Shown here in pieces: positions 7,678 to 17,551 of a stretch of DNA of 64,000 nt; within the stretch, counting starts at the first letter, position 1; each line of letters opens with the position of its first letter. The stretch comes from Candidatus Babeliales bacterium (GTDB lineage: Bacteria; Babelota; Babeliae; Babelales; JACPOV01), in the NCBI GenBank assembly GCA_036260945.1, contig DATALT010000001.1, positions 1 through 64,000 on the forward strand. Reading direction: 5' to 3'. A program made the translations under genes and the position numbers. The notes beneath the pieces are model-generated. The model saw only the letters and a program-made list of their open reading frames with translations, did not search any database and was not told the origin of the DNA.

Positions 7678-10407
7678 ATGAATAAGTATATTGTTTTTTT
7701 AGCGTTATCTAGTTCTGTGCTCACGAGTACGATTTTTTCTGATGAGCCAACAGCTTCTGTAGCGGGAAGTAGTAGAAAAGCCACAAAAAAATCTGTTAAT
7801 GCTGTTTCTTTGCCGGAATCTGCAAACACACCAATAGAAAATAGTGATAATCACAATACGCCAGTATTTGATCAAGATCCTCGCTTTGAGCAAGTTTGTC
7901 TCATAAATGAAGGCGATCAAAGTGAACGTCTTGTCATCGATAAAGATGAAGCGAAAGAAACAAGTATTATTGGTGCGTTAGCGCGCCCAATAACTGCAAC
8001 CGATGACCCTAAAGAAGCAATCGAGATCAATTTTGATAATACCGATCTTCAGAATGTTTTATCGTGGGTTTCTGATGTATTTCAAGTTAATTTCTTAGCT
8101 GACGATGCAATTAATCCGCAACCTGCAAGCGCAAGAATAGTGAGCGGTAATAAAATTACGTTCAAAACTCAAAAGCCGCTTACTAAACGGCAAGTATGGG
8201 ATCTTTTCATTACGTTCCTTGATCTTTTTGGATTGAGTATTGTCAAAGGCACATCACCGAATCTTTATAAGGTTGTCTCAACAGATCCTAAGGCGGTTCG
8301 TTCTGCTGCTCGTTCAACACTAACTTCTTTTTTGAATGTTCATTGGTCTTGTTTGCCAAATAGTGATGAACGAATTCGTTACATTTATTTTATCCGCAAT
8401 AGTACTCTTGCAACTCTTCAGGGGATCGTAGATGCGTTCAGAAGCAACACGGGAACGGTAAATCCATTGCCCGACCTTAATGCATTTGTTTTAACCGATA
8501 AAGGAACGAACGTTCGTTCGGTGATGCAAATTGTTGAAGAACTTGATAGCACTAGTTCGCCTGAAGCGCTTTCTGTTCTTAAATTAGAGCATGCGGATGC
8601 TGAAGAGGTAAAAGCTTTTTATGATAAATTAACCCAAGCTGAAGATCCACGAGGGCTTGCTGCGCGTATTTTGGGGGCAAAAAAAGCACCGTCATCTATT
8701 TACTTTCCAGATAACACGCGTGTATTTGCAGAGCGCCGAACCAATACATTGATTATTTTAGGTACTCAGGAAGGTATTCGAAAAGTTGAAGATTTTATTA
8801 TTAATTACGTTGATACCGAAATAAAAGTTCCTTATTCGCCATTGTATGTTTATGAATTGCAATATACAAAAGCGGAAGACGTGGCCGCTATTTTAACTGC
8901 GGTGACTAAGTTTGCGCCAGATTCTGCAGCTTCGCAAAGTGGTGGTGTACGAGATGGTGATAAATATTTACGACCGATGACGTTCCAAGCTGAACCATCT
9001 GGCAATAGATTATTGATAAGTGCAGAAAAAGAAGATTATTTAAAAGTCCTCGATATTATAAAAAAACTAGATGTTAAGCAACCACAAATTGCGTTAGAAG
9101 TTCTTGTGGTTAACGTTGTTGCAAACGATGATCGTGCAATCGGTGTTCAAATTCGCAATAAAGGTCAGGATGTTTTTGGGCATGGCATTAATGCTCAAAC
9201 CTCTGGCATGCCTTTGGGCGGCGGAACATTTTCTTCGCCGGTGGTTGATCCAAATAGCGGAAGTTTGCTTGCCAATCTTATTTCGCTCGCACAAGGTCAA
9301 ACCGTAGGCGCGACATTAATATCGATCTCCAATAAATTTAATAGTGTTTGGGCGCTCTTTAAATTGCTTGAAACGCAAGTGCATTTGAATGTTATCTCCA
9401 ATCCATTCTTGGTAACGGTGAATAACTACGCTGCCCAGGTTTCGCTTGGTGAAACACGCCGTGTAATAACGGGCCAGGTTCAGTCGCAGGTGAATACTGA
9501 AACGCAGGGAGACGTAACTGCAAATTTAACCGTAAATATTACGCCGCTTATTAATAGCACCGGAAATATTAACTTGCAAATTAATATCAGTGTTGATTCT
9601 TTTACCGACACGAACAATCCTTCAAGCGCAACGCGTGATACCAAAACAATAAAAACTAATGCAAACGTCGGTAATGGAGAAGTTCTTGCGATCGGTGGAT
9701 TACTCAGGTCAACCGAGGCTGATGTTACCTATAAAGTACCGATTTTGGGGGACATTCCACTACTTGGATGGCTCTTTAAAAATAAAGAAAAAACCAAGAA
9801 TAAAGATAATTTATTGGTATTTATTTCGCCACGCATTATTGAACCAAAATTAGAAGGCGGCATTGGTTCTTATTCGCAAGATAAAGCTGATCACAGCAAA
9901 GTGATTATGACCGAAATGCGCCATCCTGCAGAGCGTCGCGATATTATTCATCGCTGGTTCTTTAATGATCGACCAGATGAAAACACAGAAGTGGTCGATA
10001 ATTATATTGCCGGCAAAAATCAAGAACAATGGTGCAATCCAGACTGCATGAATCCTTATTATGACCGCGTGCGTGTCGTTGGTGTAGGTGATTTACCGCC
10101 TGACGTACGTGCAAGGCTTGCCCCTGGAATTAGCAGGGAAGATGTTACTTTGGAGCAAGAGCGCACCGATTTTGCTGCAGCTGATCCTAAAAATGGAACT
10201 CCCGAAAAGCCGGTAAACGTGCAATTGAAAACGGTTAACGCTAAAGAAATTATAACTTCAGAAAAAAAATCAATTGTTGCTCAAGCACTACAGACAAAAA
10301 AATCACCTCCTGGCCCAGAGACTAAAGGTGCTTCTGCAAAAAAATCTGTCAAACGGCGAGGATCGATTATGAGCTCGTTACCTGAAGGTAAGGAGGCAGT
10401 AGCATGA
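7678..10407 (+). CDS. gspD: Secretin GspD (first copy)
   Basis: A 909-residue outer-membrane secretin. An N-terminal signal peptide (about residues 1-21) leads to a low-complexity region. The N0 domain is at about 115-205 (DNTDLQNVLSWVSDVFQVNF), followed by N1-N3-type repeats. The secretin homology domain (about 465-715) carries the signature VPILGDIPLLGWLF near residues 687-700. The C-terminal 190 residues extend beyond the usual secretin end and are Lys/Glu/Pro-rich; they may hold a lipid-independent targeting or pilotin-binding tail. Secretins form the gated outer-membrane pore of T2SS or type IV pili. The stop overlaps the next ATG (ATGA). A second, divergent secretin is encoded at the end of the same operon. 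Confidence 0.93.
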   Translation: MNKYIVFLALSSSVLTSTIFSDEPTASVAGSSRKATKKSVNAVSLPESANTPIENSDNHNTPVFDQDPRFEQVCLINEGDQSERLVIDKDEAKETSIIGALARPITATDDPKEAIEINFDNTDLQNVLSWVSDVFQVNFLADDAINPQPASARIVSGNKITFKTQKPLTKRQVWDLFITFLDLFGLSIVKGTSPNLYKVVSTDPKAVRSAARSTLTSFLNVHWSCLPNSDERIRYIYFIRNSTLATLQGIVDAFRSNTGTVNPLPDLNAFVLTDKGTNVRSVMQIVEELDSTSSPEALSVLKLEHADAEEVKAFYDKLTQAEDPRGLAARILGAKKAPSSIYFPDNTRVFAERRTNTLIILGTQEGIRKVEDFIINYVDTEIKVPYSPLYVYELQYTKAEDVAAILTAVTKFAPDSAASQSGGVRDGDKYLRPMTFQAEPSGNRLLISAEKEDYLKVLDIIKKLDVKQPQIALEVLVVNVVANDDRAIGVQIRNKGQDVFGHGINAQTSGMPLGGGTFSSPVVDPNSGSLLANLISLAQGQTVGATLISISNKFNSVWALFKLLETQVHLNVISNPFLVTVNNYAAQVSLGETRRVITGQVQSQVNTETQGDVTANLTVNITPLINSTGNINLQINISVDSFTDTNNPSSATRDTKTIKTNANVGNGEVLAIGGLLRSTEADVTYKVPILGDIPLLGWLFKNKEKTKNKDNLLVFISPRIIEPKLEGGIGSYSQDKADHSKVIMTEMRHPAERRDIIHRWFFNDRPDENTEVVDNYIAGKNQEQWCNPDCMNPYYDRVRVVGVGDLPPDVRARLAPGISREDVTLEQERTDFAAADPKNGTPEKPVNVQLKTVNAKEIITSEKKSIVAQALQTKKSPPGPETKGASAKKSVKRRGSIMSSLPEGKEAVA

Positions 10408-12014
10408 TCGATATTTTTATTCCAAGAAAAATTGGATCTTATTTTGTTCTCCCTCAGCGTATTCTTGGCATTGATATTAATAAGCGATTTGTACATGCAG
10501 CTCAATTATCGTGCGCTGGAAATCGGATAGTTATTGAAAAGTTAATGCAGGAGCCGATAGAAACTGATCAAAGCGTAGAATATCCACAACGTGTTGCATC
10601 TGCCATTAAAAGAATTATAAAACGAGCCGATCGTTACGATGCTATCAGGACGCCGCTCAGCAGTACCGGTATTGTTTTCAAGCAATTAACGTTACCGTTC
10701 ACAGATTATGAAAAAATTAAAATGGTTGTGCCGTATGAAATCGAATCATCGCTCCCATTTTCCCTTGCGGATGCAATAGTTGATGTTATTGTTATCGCGA
10801 CTGATGAAGAAAAAAAGAGCTCTACAGTGCTCGTTGCCGCGACGCAAAAATCGCTCGTGCAAGAAACGCTGTCCTATTTTCAGTTGGCAGGCGTTGAGCC
10901 TCAAGCTGTTACGGTCGACGTTTTTGATATTTACGGGTTGTACATGATGATGCCATCACTTTCCAATCTTTCAGGAAGTGTTGTACTGATCGATGTTGGC
11001 CATTATATGACGCGTATCATGCTTATAATTGATCGCCAACTAAAACTTATTCGCACGGTGCCTAAAGGTGTTGTCACGATTGCGCGTTCAATGGCAAATT
11101 TACTCAATATTTCGCCAACGCAGGCTTTAGAAGAGCTTTTGCGATTTGGTTTTGAAAAACATGATGGCGCGGAATATTATCAATCGGTTACTTCTGGTTC
11201 TGCAGATTTTTGGCAAACGGTTCAGTTTACGCTTCAATCGTTTAGCTCTCAAATTCCTTCTGGCCAAATTGATCATATTATTTTAATGGGATCCGGATGC
11301 GAAATTGCAGGTATGCGGCAATATGCAGTAAATTTCCTCAAGCATGATGTAACTATTTTTGATCCACATGCATTATTAAATAATAAAGCAATCACAATTA
11401 AACAGGGGCAGCGAATTGAGCAAGACGCGGTGCACAGTTTAGCAGCAGCGTTGCCTAGCCCTATCACGAGCGATATTAATTTGCGACAAGCTGAACTTGC
11501 GCCTTCGACTGCAAATTTATTTGTTCAACAATTTCTCACCGCTGCGATCTTGGCATTTTCAATTCTTGCTGGATTGATTGGCTATTCGTGGTGGCAAACT
11601 TCATCCGCTGCAAAAAAAGTAAAAAGTAGCGAGCGGGAAGTTGTTCGAGCACTTCAGGATCTACAACTTACCGATGCGTTCGATTTGCAGCGTGCTGAAA
11701 CTGAAGCTGCTGAAAAAGTGCAGCGTGAAGAGGAATTATGGTTTGCATTCTCGCGACAAACGCGATTCTCATTCCTGAAAGCATTGCAGGAAATGAGCAG
11801 TGCAATTGATCGTGATGCAATCGGATTGAAATTGCGCAAATTAGTGATTACCCCAAACGCTTTGCTTTTTGAGGGTGAGGTAAAAGATTTTAACGCACTT
11901 AAAGTACTTGAGCGCGAATTGCGCGAATCAAATCTCTTCATTATTGTTCCGACGATGCAAGAGTTAAAAATTAATGAAAAGTTCTTCTTCAAAAAGAATG
12001 GGACTGAACAATGA
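10404..12014 (+). CDS. GspL / PilM-PilN-like assembly protein
   Basis: A 536-residue protein. Residues about 15-350 form an actin-like ATPase fold of the PilM/GspL type (start ILGIDINKRFVHAAQL; MVVPYEIESSLPF; VVLIDVGHYMTRIML). One TM helix at about 375-393 is followed by a short periplasmic domain with a predicted coiled coil, as in GspL or a PilM-PilN fusion. GspL recruits the GspE ATPase to the inner-membrane platform; GspE is encoded at 51800 in this window. A very good Shine-Dalgarno (TAAGGAGG at 10389-10396) precedes the ATG, which overlaps the secretin stop as ATGA. The next gene overlaps in the same way, which indicates tight translational coupling. Confidence 0.85.
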   Translation: MIDIFIPRKIGSYFVLPQRILGIDINKRFVHAAQLSCAGNRIVIEKLMQEPIETDQSVEYPQRVASAIKRIIKRADRYDAIRTPLSSTGIVFKQLTLPFTDYEKIKMVVPYEIESSLPFSLADAIVDVIVIATDEEKKSSTVLVAATQKSLVQETLSYFQLAGVEPQAVTVDVFDIYGLYMMMPSLSNLSGSVVLIDVGHYMTRIMLIIDRQLKLIRTVPKGVVTIARSMANLLNISPTQALEELLRFGFEKHDGAEYYQSVTSGSADFWQTVQFTLQSFSSQIPSGQIDHIILMGSGCEIAGMRQYAVNFLKHDVTIFDPHALLNNKAITIKQGQRIEQDAVHSLAAALPSPITSDINLRQAELAPSTANLFVQQFLTAAILAFSILAGLIGYSWWQTSSAAKKVKSSEREVVRALQDLQLTDAFDLQRAETEAAEKVQREEELWFAFSRQTRFSFLKALQEMSSAIDRDAIGLKLRKLVITPNALLFEGEVKDFNALKVLERELRESNLFIIVPTMQELKINEKFFFKKNGTEQ

Positions 12015-12595
12015 TGGAATTTTTTAAACGTTTACAAATTACCATCGATTCAATAGATGAGAAGCAGTTTCGTTATTATCTTTTTGCTGCATTCGGCGTT
12101 ATTTTTTTAATAGCAGGAATCATTGTTTATCGCTATTATTCAACGCTTAGTACGTTACGAAAGAAGACGATCGAAATTAACCGTAAACGTGAGCAAGTAA
12201 GTGAGTTGCTTGGGCGTTACGAAATGGTAAAAAAGCAGCAAGCAGAGGTTGATGCGATTTTGGCGAAAGATAAAGATTTTAAAATTGGTGGTTATTTTAA
12301 TGATCTTGTTTTGAAATTTGGACTCGCTTCAAATAAAACGCGGGAACCGGAAACATCGCGCGAAACGCTTGATAATGGCTACACTGAAGTGAAACTGTAT
12401 GCAAGTTTTACTAATATGACGACAAAGCAAGTAGCGGAACTTCTTGATGCAATTGAGCAAACTGATCGCGTGTACACCAAAGAAGTCGAGATGTATAAGC
12501 AGACTGGTAATGGTAATGGACAAACAATTAACGTTAATTTACTAATCGCAACTATCGAACCGAAAGCGGAAGAAATTTCTGCTGTAGCGGAGTAA
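12011..12595 (+). CDS. GspM / PilO-like inner-membrane protein
   Basis: A 194-residue bitopic protein with one TM helix at about residues 25-42, then a coiled coil (about 45-85) and a small alpha/beta periplasmic domain. Size, topology and position after the GspL-like gene match GspM or PilO, which dimerise with GspL/PilN in the platform. Sequence motifs of these families are weak, so the call rests on topology and synteny. ATGA overlap with the upstream gene; the second secretin follows after 7 bases. Confidence 0.7.
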   Translation: MMEFFKRLQITIDSIDEKQFRYYLFAAFGVIFLIAGIIVYRYYSTLSTLRKKTIEINRKREQVSELLGRYEMVKKQQAEVDAILAKDKDFKIGGYFNDLVLKFGLASNKTREPETSRETLDNGYTEVKLYASFTNMTTKQVAELLDAIEQTDRVYTKEVEMYKQTGNGNGQTINVNLLIATIEPKAEEISAVAE

Positions 12596-12602
12596 AAAAG
12601 CA

Positions 12603-15029
12603 ATGTCACAATTAAAATACGATAGATTACGCACACTCGTTATTGGTGTCTGTTTACTTGCAACGCCAACATATTCATTATTGATTGGTGATGAACCACC
12701 AGCGCAAGAGAGCCGATCAAAGCGTTCTCATAAAGCTAAGAAAAAAATTGTATTCGATTATAATGGAAAACCGCTTGTTGATATTATAAATGAGCTTGCT
12801 GCGCTTAAAGAATTAAATATTATTTTTCCACAGGGCGCGCTTGCAATAACAACAAAAGTAACCTATCGTCTGCCGGATAAAATAACGGTTGATCAAGCAT
12901 GGCAGCAAGTTATCACTCTACTTGATCTTGCAGGATATACGATTCATCCTGACGGTGATTTTTTAGAAATCGTTCGCGTGACAGACAACGCAAATATTAT
13001 TCGCGAACCATTTACTCTCTATGTGGATCGGCCGCTGGACGAGCTTCCCAATTCTGAAGAAATAATTCGCGCTCTTTTTTACTTAAGTAATTTAAGCGTA
13101 AAAGTGACCGGTGCAGATATGACGAAAGTATTGCAAGATATGCTTTCGCTCAATGCAGATATTCGTCTTGATGCAAAAACGAACTCAATTTTGCTTACCG
13201 ATAAATCGGTGAACATAAAAGGGGTAATGAAAATTATTCAAGAATTGGATCAGGGTGGATTGCGCGATACGATAGAAATTTTGCCTCTGTATTATGTGAG
13301 CGCACAGGTGCTCGACGATTTATTTAACAAACAATTATTTGTACCTCAACAGCAAAATGGGCAACAGCAGGCTCCGCAGGCTTCCTATTTTCCAAGAAAT
13401 ACCAAAGTATTGGCACTTGAGCGTACTAATTCGCTCGTTATGATGGGCACTCCTGCTGCGATCGGCCTCGTAAAAGATTTTATTATTAAATATATCGACC
13501 GTCCGCTTGAATCTGGTGAATCGATCTTGCATCTTTATGATTTGCAATATCTGAACGCAACAAACTTCGCGCCAGTTCTGCAACAATTAGTTACTCCTTC
13601 CCAATCGGGCGGATCGCAAACAACTGGGAAAGTAACTGGGCCACGCCAATACTTTAAAGATGTTATCATCCAAGCAGAAATTACACGTAAAACTGAACAG
13701 GTGCAGCCAACTCAGCCTGGCGGAACTCCTGCAGGTGCATCGTCACCAACAACTGAAGGTACGCAATTGGGCGGGAATCGCTTGATTATTGCAGCGCGAA
13801 AAAAAGATTGGGTGCGTATTAAAAAGCTTATAGAAGATTTAGATAAGCCGCAGCCGCAAGTTGCCCTAGAAGTTCTTTTGGTTGATTTAACGCTTTTGAA
13901 CGACAAAATTTTAGGGGCACAGATTCGCGATAAGGCCGGCTTTCAAAATAGCACCTCGCGCAAACTAAATTTCCAAAGTGCCCAGCTAGCATCGCCCGTT
14001 TTATTGCCGACAGTGCAAGATCCGGTTAGTGGATTGCAGGTGCTTCCTGGAAATGCACTCATGGCCAATTTGTTGCAACTCATAACCGATCCGACAACCG
14101 GTGTAAATGGCAACATAGCGTCGAATGCATCGCCCGGCTCATTTATAATATCGTTAAATGATAAAAAATCTGGCGGCGTTTGGGCTGTTTTCCAGCTTCT
14201 TAATCAATATGCAAATACCACTATTCTTGCACAGCCTTTCTTGGTGACCATGAATCACCAGCAAGCGACCGTGACGATTCAACAAGAACGACTTTTGGTT
14301 GGTGACGCGGACACTGCAAATACTGCCGTTGCGCTTCGCTTTGAGACCGTAACAGCGGGTTTAACGGTCGATATTTTGCCGCACATTAGCTTGACCGGAA
14401 ACGTTAACTTGCAAATTACAGTGAACTTGAACGAGTTCGTCTCAAATTCCAGCAATAATCGTATTACGCGCGTTGTTCAATCATGTGCAAACGTTGGAAG
14501 CGGCGAAGTTTTAGCAATTGGTGGGCTCATAAAGAATCAAACCAATATTTCTACGAATCAAGTTCCCCTCCTTGGCAGTATTCCTGTAGTTGGTTGGTTT
14601 TTCAAAAATGAAGAAAAAACGACGCAGCGAAACAATCTTGTCATTTTTATTTCTCCCGTCATCATTGAGCCGCGCTTGAAGGGTGGGATTAACGAATTTA
14701 CCACGCAGAAATTGGAATTCACAAAAAATGAGATCAATGAAGGTTTGTGTTTTGAAAATCTACGCGATCCAATAACACGCTGGTTCTTCCAGCCAGACCG
14801 TGGACTTGGTGGGCGCACGATTGAAGGTTACAAATACCATTCATTGCGTAAACTTGATGGCCTCAATCCATTAGCACCAACTCAAGAACCGATCTTTACA
14901 GAGGCAACCGGAACTGCGGGAGGCGATGAAGATGACGTTGCTTTTGAGCAAGAAAGTAGCAAGCTTAAAAAATTAGTAAGCAATGAAAAAAATCCACTTT
15001 CTCATTCAAGCATGGAAAGAGCAAGTTGA
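12603..15029 (+). CDS. Secretin-family protein (second copy)
   Basis: An 808-residue second secretin. It has a signal peptide (about 1-27), an N0-like domain at about 38-122 (FDYNGKPLVDIINELAALK), N1-N2 repeats, then a Gly/Pro/Thr-rich insert at about 360-390. The secretin domain runs to about residue 680 and carries VPLLGSIPVVGWFF near 654-667 and ends LVIFISPVIIEP. It aligns through its length with the GspD at 7678 but is clearly diverged. Either it forms mixed or alternative pores, or it is the PilQ-type secretin of a pilus sharing the platform. The start has GGAG 11 bases upstream. The 3' end overlaps the convergent enolase gene by 28 bases. Confidence 0.9.
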   Translation: MSQLKYDRLRTLVIGVCLLATPTYSLLIGDEPPAQESRSKRSHKAKKKIVFDYNGKPLVDIINELAALKELNIIFPQGALAITTKVTYRLPDKITVDQAWQQVITLLDLAGYTIHPDGDFLEIVRVTDNANIIREPFTLYVDRPLDELPNSEEIIRALFYLSNLSVKVTGADMTKVLQDMLSLNADIRLDAKTNSILLTDKSVNIKGVMKIIQELDQGGLRDTIEILPLYYVSAQVLDDLFNKQLFVPQQQNGQQQAPQASYFPRNTKVLALERTNSLVMMGTPAAIGLVKDFIIKYIDRPLESGESILHLYDLQYLNATNFAPVLQQLVTPSQSGGSQTTGKVTGPRQYFKDVIIQAEITRKTEQVQPTQPGGTPAGASSPTTEGTQLGGNRLIIAARKKDWVRIKKLIEDLDKPQPQVALEVLLVDLTLLNDKILGAQIRDKAGFQNSTSRKLNFQSAQLASPVLLPTVQDPVSGLQVLPGNALMANLLQLITDPTTGVNGNIASNASPGSFIISLNDKKSGGVWAVFQLLNQYANTTILAQPFLVTMNHQQATVTIQQERLLVGDADTANTAVALRFETVTAGLTVDILPHISLTGNVNLQITVNLNEFVSNSSNNRITRVVQSCANVGSGEVLAIGGLIKNQTNISTNQVPLLGSIPVVGWFFKNEEKTTQRNNLVIFISPVIIEPRLKGGINEFTTQKLEFTKNEINEGLCFENLRDPITRWFFQPDRGLGGRTIEGYKYHSLRKLDGLNPLAPTQEPIFTEATGTAGGDEDDVAFEQESSKLKKLVSNEKNPLSHSSMERAS

Positions 15030-16249
15030 TCTTCAATGCTTAACAAGCGATTGTATTTTGCTAAACGCTCACCGCGTACGCATCCACCAGCTTTAATTTG
15101 GCCTGCGCTTGTGCCAACGGCTAAATCTGCAATGAAGGTATCGTTGGTTTCTCCGGAGCGATGCGAAACAATTACATTGAATCCATATTCTTGGCAGAGC
15201 TGAATCGCTTGAAGCGTTTCGGTCACTGTTCCAATTTGATTTGGTTTAATAATTGCCGCGGTTGCTGCATGATTTTCAATACCATGCCAAATGCGCGCCG
15301 GGTCGGTCGCAAACAGATCATCGCCAGCGATTTGTGTTTGTTCACCAAGCACTTCCACGAGCGTTGCCCAGCCAGACCAATCGTCTTGATCAAGAGGATC
15401 TTCAAGAGAATAAATCGGATATTCTTCAACCATACCCGCATACCATTCAATTAAATCATTGCTTGTATATTTCTTTCTACCAATCGTATACGTATGATTT
15501 TTTGGATTGAAAAATTGTGATGCGGCGCAATCAAGAGCAATTTTGAAAAGATGTTCCCCCTCAAATTCTTCTATTGCTTGCACAATTAAATCGAGCGCTT
15601 CATAATCGTTTGCAACGAGCGGCGTGAATGCGCCTTCATCACTTGTTGATGGCACTTCGCCTTCGGCAATAATAATCTCTTTAAGTACATTATGAAACGA
15701 GATTGCATGTTCGATCGCTTCACGAAACGATTGTGTTCCAACAGGTAAAATTAAAAATTCTTGAATGCGTAATTTATTATCTGCGTGTGCGCCGCCGCTG
15801 ATCATATTAAATAAAGGAAAGGGGAGCGTTACTGTTTCTGCGCCACAAAGATTTGCAATAAGTTCGTACGGTTCTTGTTGGCATAAAAATGCTTGCGCAC
15901 GCAGTATAGAAATACTTGCTGCAAGCATCGCATTTGCGCCGAGTTTACTTTTGTTTTCTGTGCCATCAAGGCCTATCATTAATTGATCAAGTTCAATTAC
16001 ATTCGGCTCGAGCCCAATAACGGCATCAGATATTTTATTTTCTAAAATTTCGATCGCTTTTCGAACGCCATTTCCATCGAGGCGTTCGCCGCCATCGCGC
16101 ATTTCAAACGCTTCGTACCTGCTCCGGGAGAGGCCCTCAGGTACTGAAGAATAAAATGAAGAGCCGTCCTCTAAAAAAAGTTGGCATTCGATTGTGGGAA
16201 CGCCGCGAGAATCGAAAATTTCTCGCCCTTTTAATTTAATGATTTTCAT
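15002..16249 (-). CDS. eno: Enolase
   Basis: A 415-residue enolase, which converts 2-phosphoglycerate to phosphoenolpyruvate in glycolysis. The metal ligands are present (ALDCAAS, SLEDPLDQDDW, IAGDDLF), as are the catalytic Lys (IIKPNQIGT), the Glu pair (IQEFLILP and SDEGAFTP), the His of SGGAHADN and SHRSGET. The mobile loop, normally SGASTG, reads EGLSRS here: the metal-binding Ser is kept but neighbouring positions are changed. Slightly shorter than the usual 425-435. Convergent with the second secretin gene, overlapping by 28 bases. Confidence 0.95.
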   Translation of the reverse strand: MKIIKLKGREIFDSRGVPTIECQLFLEDGSSFYSSVPEGLSRSRYEAFEMRDGGERLDGNGVRKAIEILENKISDAVIGLEPNVIELDQLMIGLDGTENKSKLGANAMLAASISILRAQAFLCQQEPYELIANLCGAETVTLPFPLFNMISGGAHADNKLRIQEFLILPVGTQSFREAIEHAISFHNVLKEIIIAEGEVPSTSDEGAFTPLVANDYEALDLIVQAIEEFEGEHLFKIALDCAASQFFNPKNHTYTIGRKKYTSNDLIEWYAGMVEEYPIYSLEDPLDQDDWSGWATLVEVLGEQTQIAGDDLFATDPARIWHGIENHAATAAIIKPNQIGTVTETLQAIQLCQEYGFNVIVSHRSGETNDTFIADLAVGTSAGQIKAGGCVRGERLAKYNRLLSIEDQLALSMLE

Positions 16250-16426
16250 GTTTCACCATCCTTTTTTGATCTTGAGCATACCGCATTGGCAACTATTGCT
16301 GCTAGTGAATGCGCTTCAAAAGAAAAAAAGGTACTAATTTCAGGCATATTATCAAGAAAATAGATAACTTGATCGGCTAAATCTAGTTTGCTATCCTTAT
16401 ACTTAAAAAAGAGAAGGACTTTTTCT

Positions 16427-16906
16427 ATGACAATTCACGTCAATATCGGAATTCCAGAAAAAAATCGTGCTGCAATATGTAAGTTCCTGCAAGTACTGTT
16501 ATCTAACGAATTTTTACTTTATACCAAAACGCTCAATTATCACTGGAATGTCGATGGGCGCCAATTTCACGATTTTCACGAATTTTTCAAAGAACAATAT
16601 GAGCAAATGTTTGATATTGTTGACGAAGTAGCTGAACGCATCAGAAAATTGGGCCATAAATCGTACGGCACCATGGGCCAGTTCTTAAAAGCAACAACGC
16701 TCGAAGAACATCACGCTGATAAGATGAGCGATCTTGAAATGATTAAAGATTTATTGCACACACACGAAGCAATCATTCAGCAATTGCGAAAAGATCAAGA
16801 TAAGGCGATGGAGCTTGGCGATCAGGGCACCAATAACTTTTTAATTAGCTTAATCGAATCGCATGAAAAAATGGCATGGATGCTTCGTGCACATTTGGTC
16901 AAATAA
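16427..16906 (+). CDS. dps: Dps-like ferritin
   Basis: A 159-residue protein of the Dps/miniferritin family, a dodecameric shell that stores iron and protects DNA from peroxide. The ferroxidase helix pair is visible: NYHWNVDGRQFHDFHEFF followed by EQMFDIVDEVAERIR, which gives the His/Asp/Glu iron ligands. The ATG at 16427 was chosen because GAGAAGGA lies 8 bases upstream. A longer frame starting at 16388 would run through a promoter-like TTATACTT sequence and lacks a ribosome site. A clean hairpin terminator follows. Single-gene unit, probably stress-regulated, though no operator was recognised. Confidence 0.92.
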   Translation: MTIHVNIGIPEKNRAAICKFLQVLLSNEFLLYTKTLNYHWNVDGRQFHDFHEFFKEQYEQMFDIVDEVAERIRKLGHKSYGTMGQFLKATTLEEHHADKMSDLEMIKDLLHTHEAIIQQLRKDQDKAMELGDQGTNNFLISLIESHEKMAWMLRAHLVK

Positions 16907-16930
16907 TTTTTCTAGCATGCATAAAATGTG

Positions 16931-16958
16931 AAAAAGCGCGCCTTCTAGCGCGCTTTTT
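16931..16958 (+). terminator. Rho-independent terminator after dps
   Basis: AAAAAGCGCG (16931-16940) pairs perfectly with CGCGCTTTTT (16949-16958) and continues into a T-run. Confidence 0.88.
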
Positions 16959-17011
16959 TCTTTTGTGGTAAACTTACTTTCGTTCTGTGCATTATTTTTG
17001 AAAGGGACATT

Positions 17012-17449
17012 ATGAAATATGCCGGAGTGAGAACTTCTCTTTTATTTTTATCTATCTTATCTTCTGGTCATTATGCGAACGCAATGACCAAACAAATGTC
17101 AAAATATACAAATACTTTCTATAAAGGGATTAAGGGCGATCATATTCGTGCGCTCGTTACCACTAACGTGGGACACAGTGTTCGTATAGGTAAGAAACGG
17201 TTTTTCAAAAAACGAGGTTTTGGTCCCAAAGGTCAAGCAGTTTTATTTGATCCAGAATTATCAAGATTATCTCGCGCAGTTTATTTGTGTATTAATCACA
17301 AAAAGACTAAATCTGGAAATTGGGACATTGGCGCAAAGGAACAGATTTTTGAACTTCCACGTAATGTTCACGTTCCCACGGTTATTAGAAACGAAAATCC
17401 TTTTGGGATTATAAAGGCAACAACACAGGCCGAAACAAGTTTAGATTAA
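17012..17449 (+). CDS. Small secreted protein, GFGP-motif family
   Basis: A 145-residue protein of unknown function. It has a typical signal peptide with predicted cleavage after ANA at about residue 24, so mature protein starts MTKQ. The central block (TTNVGHSVRIGKKRFFKKRG followed by FGPKGQ) is basic and matches a block in the next gene (LTNKGRTIEIDGKLFTKVAG followed by FGPTHS), so the two are paralogues. No catalytic motif was seen. GAAAGGGAC precedes the ATG. Probably exported to the periplasm or host; lineage-specific. Confidence 0.7.
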   Translation: MKYAGVRTSLLFLSILSSGHYANAMTKQMSKYTNTFYKGIKGDHIRALVTTNVGHSVRIGKKRFFKKRGFGPKGQAVLFDPELSRLSRAVYLCINHKKTKSGNWDIGAKEQIFELPRNVHVPTVIRNENPFGIIKATTQAETSLD

Positions 17450-17551
17450 TCATTCCAATATTTACTAACTTTCTTATTTTATTAATTTTCTCCAAATTCC
17501 TTCCCCGAATTACTTATTCTTAGTGGTAAGTTCAAAACGGGGAAGGTTATT

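Noticed and set aside
16388-16426. Upstream extension of dps by 13 codons
   Set aside because: Runs through a promoter-like sequence and has no ribosome site; ATG 16427 has a good one.
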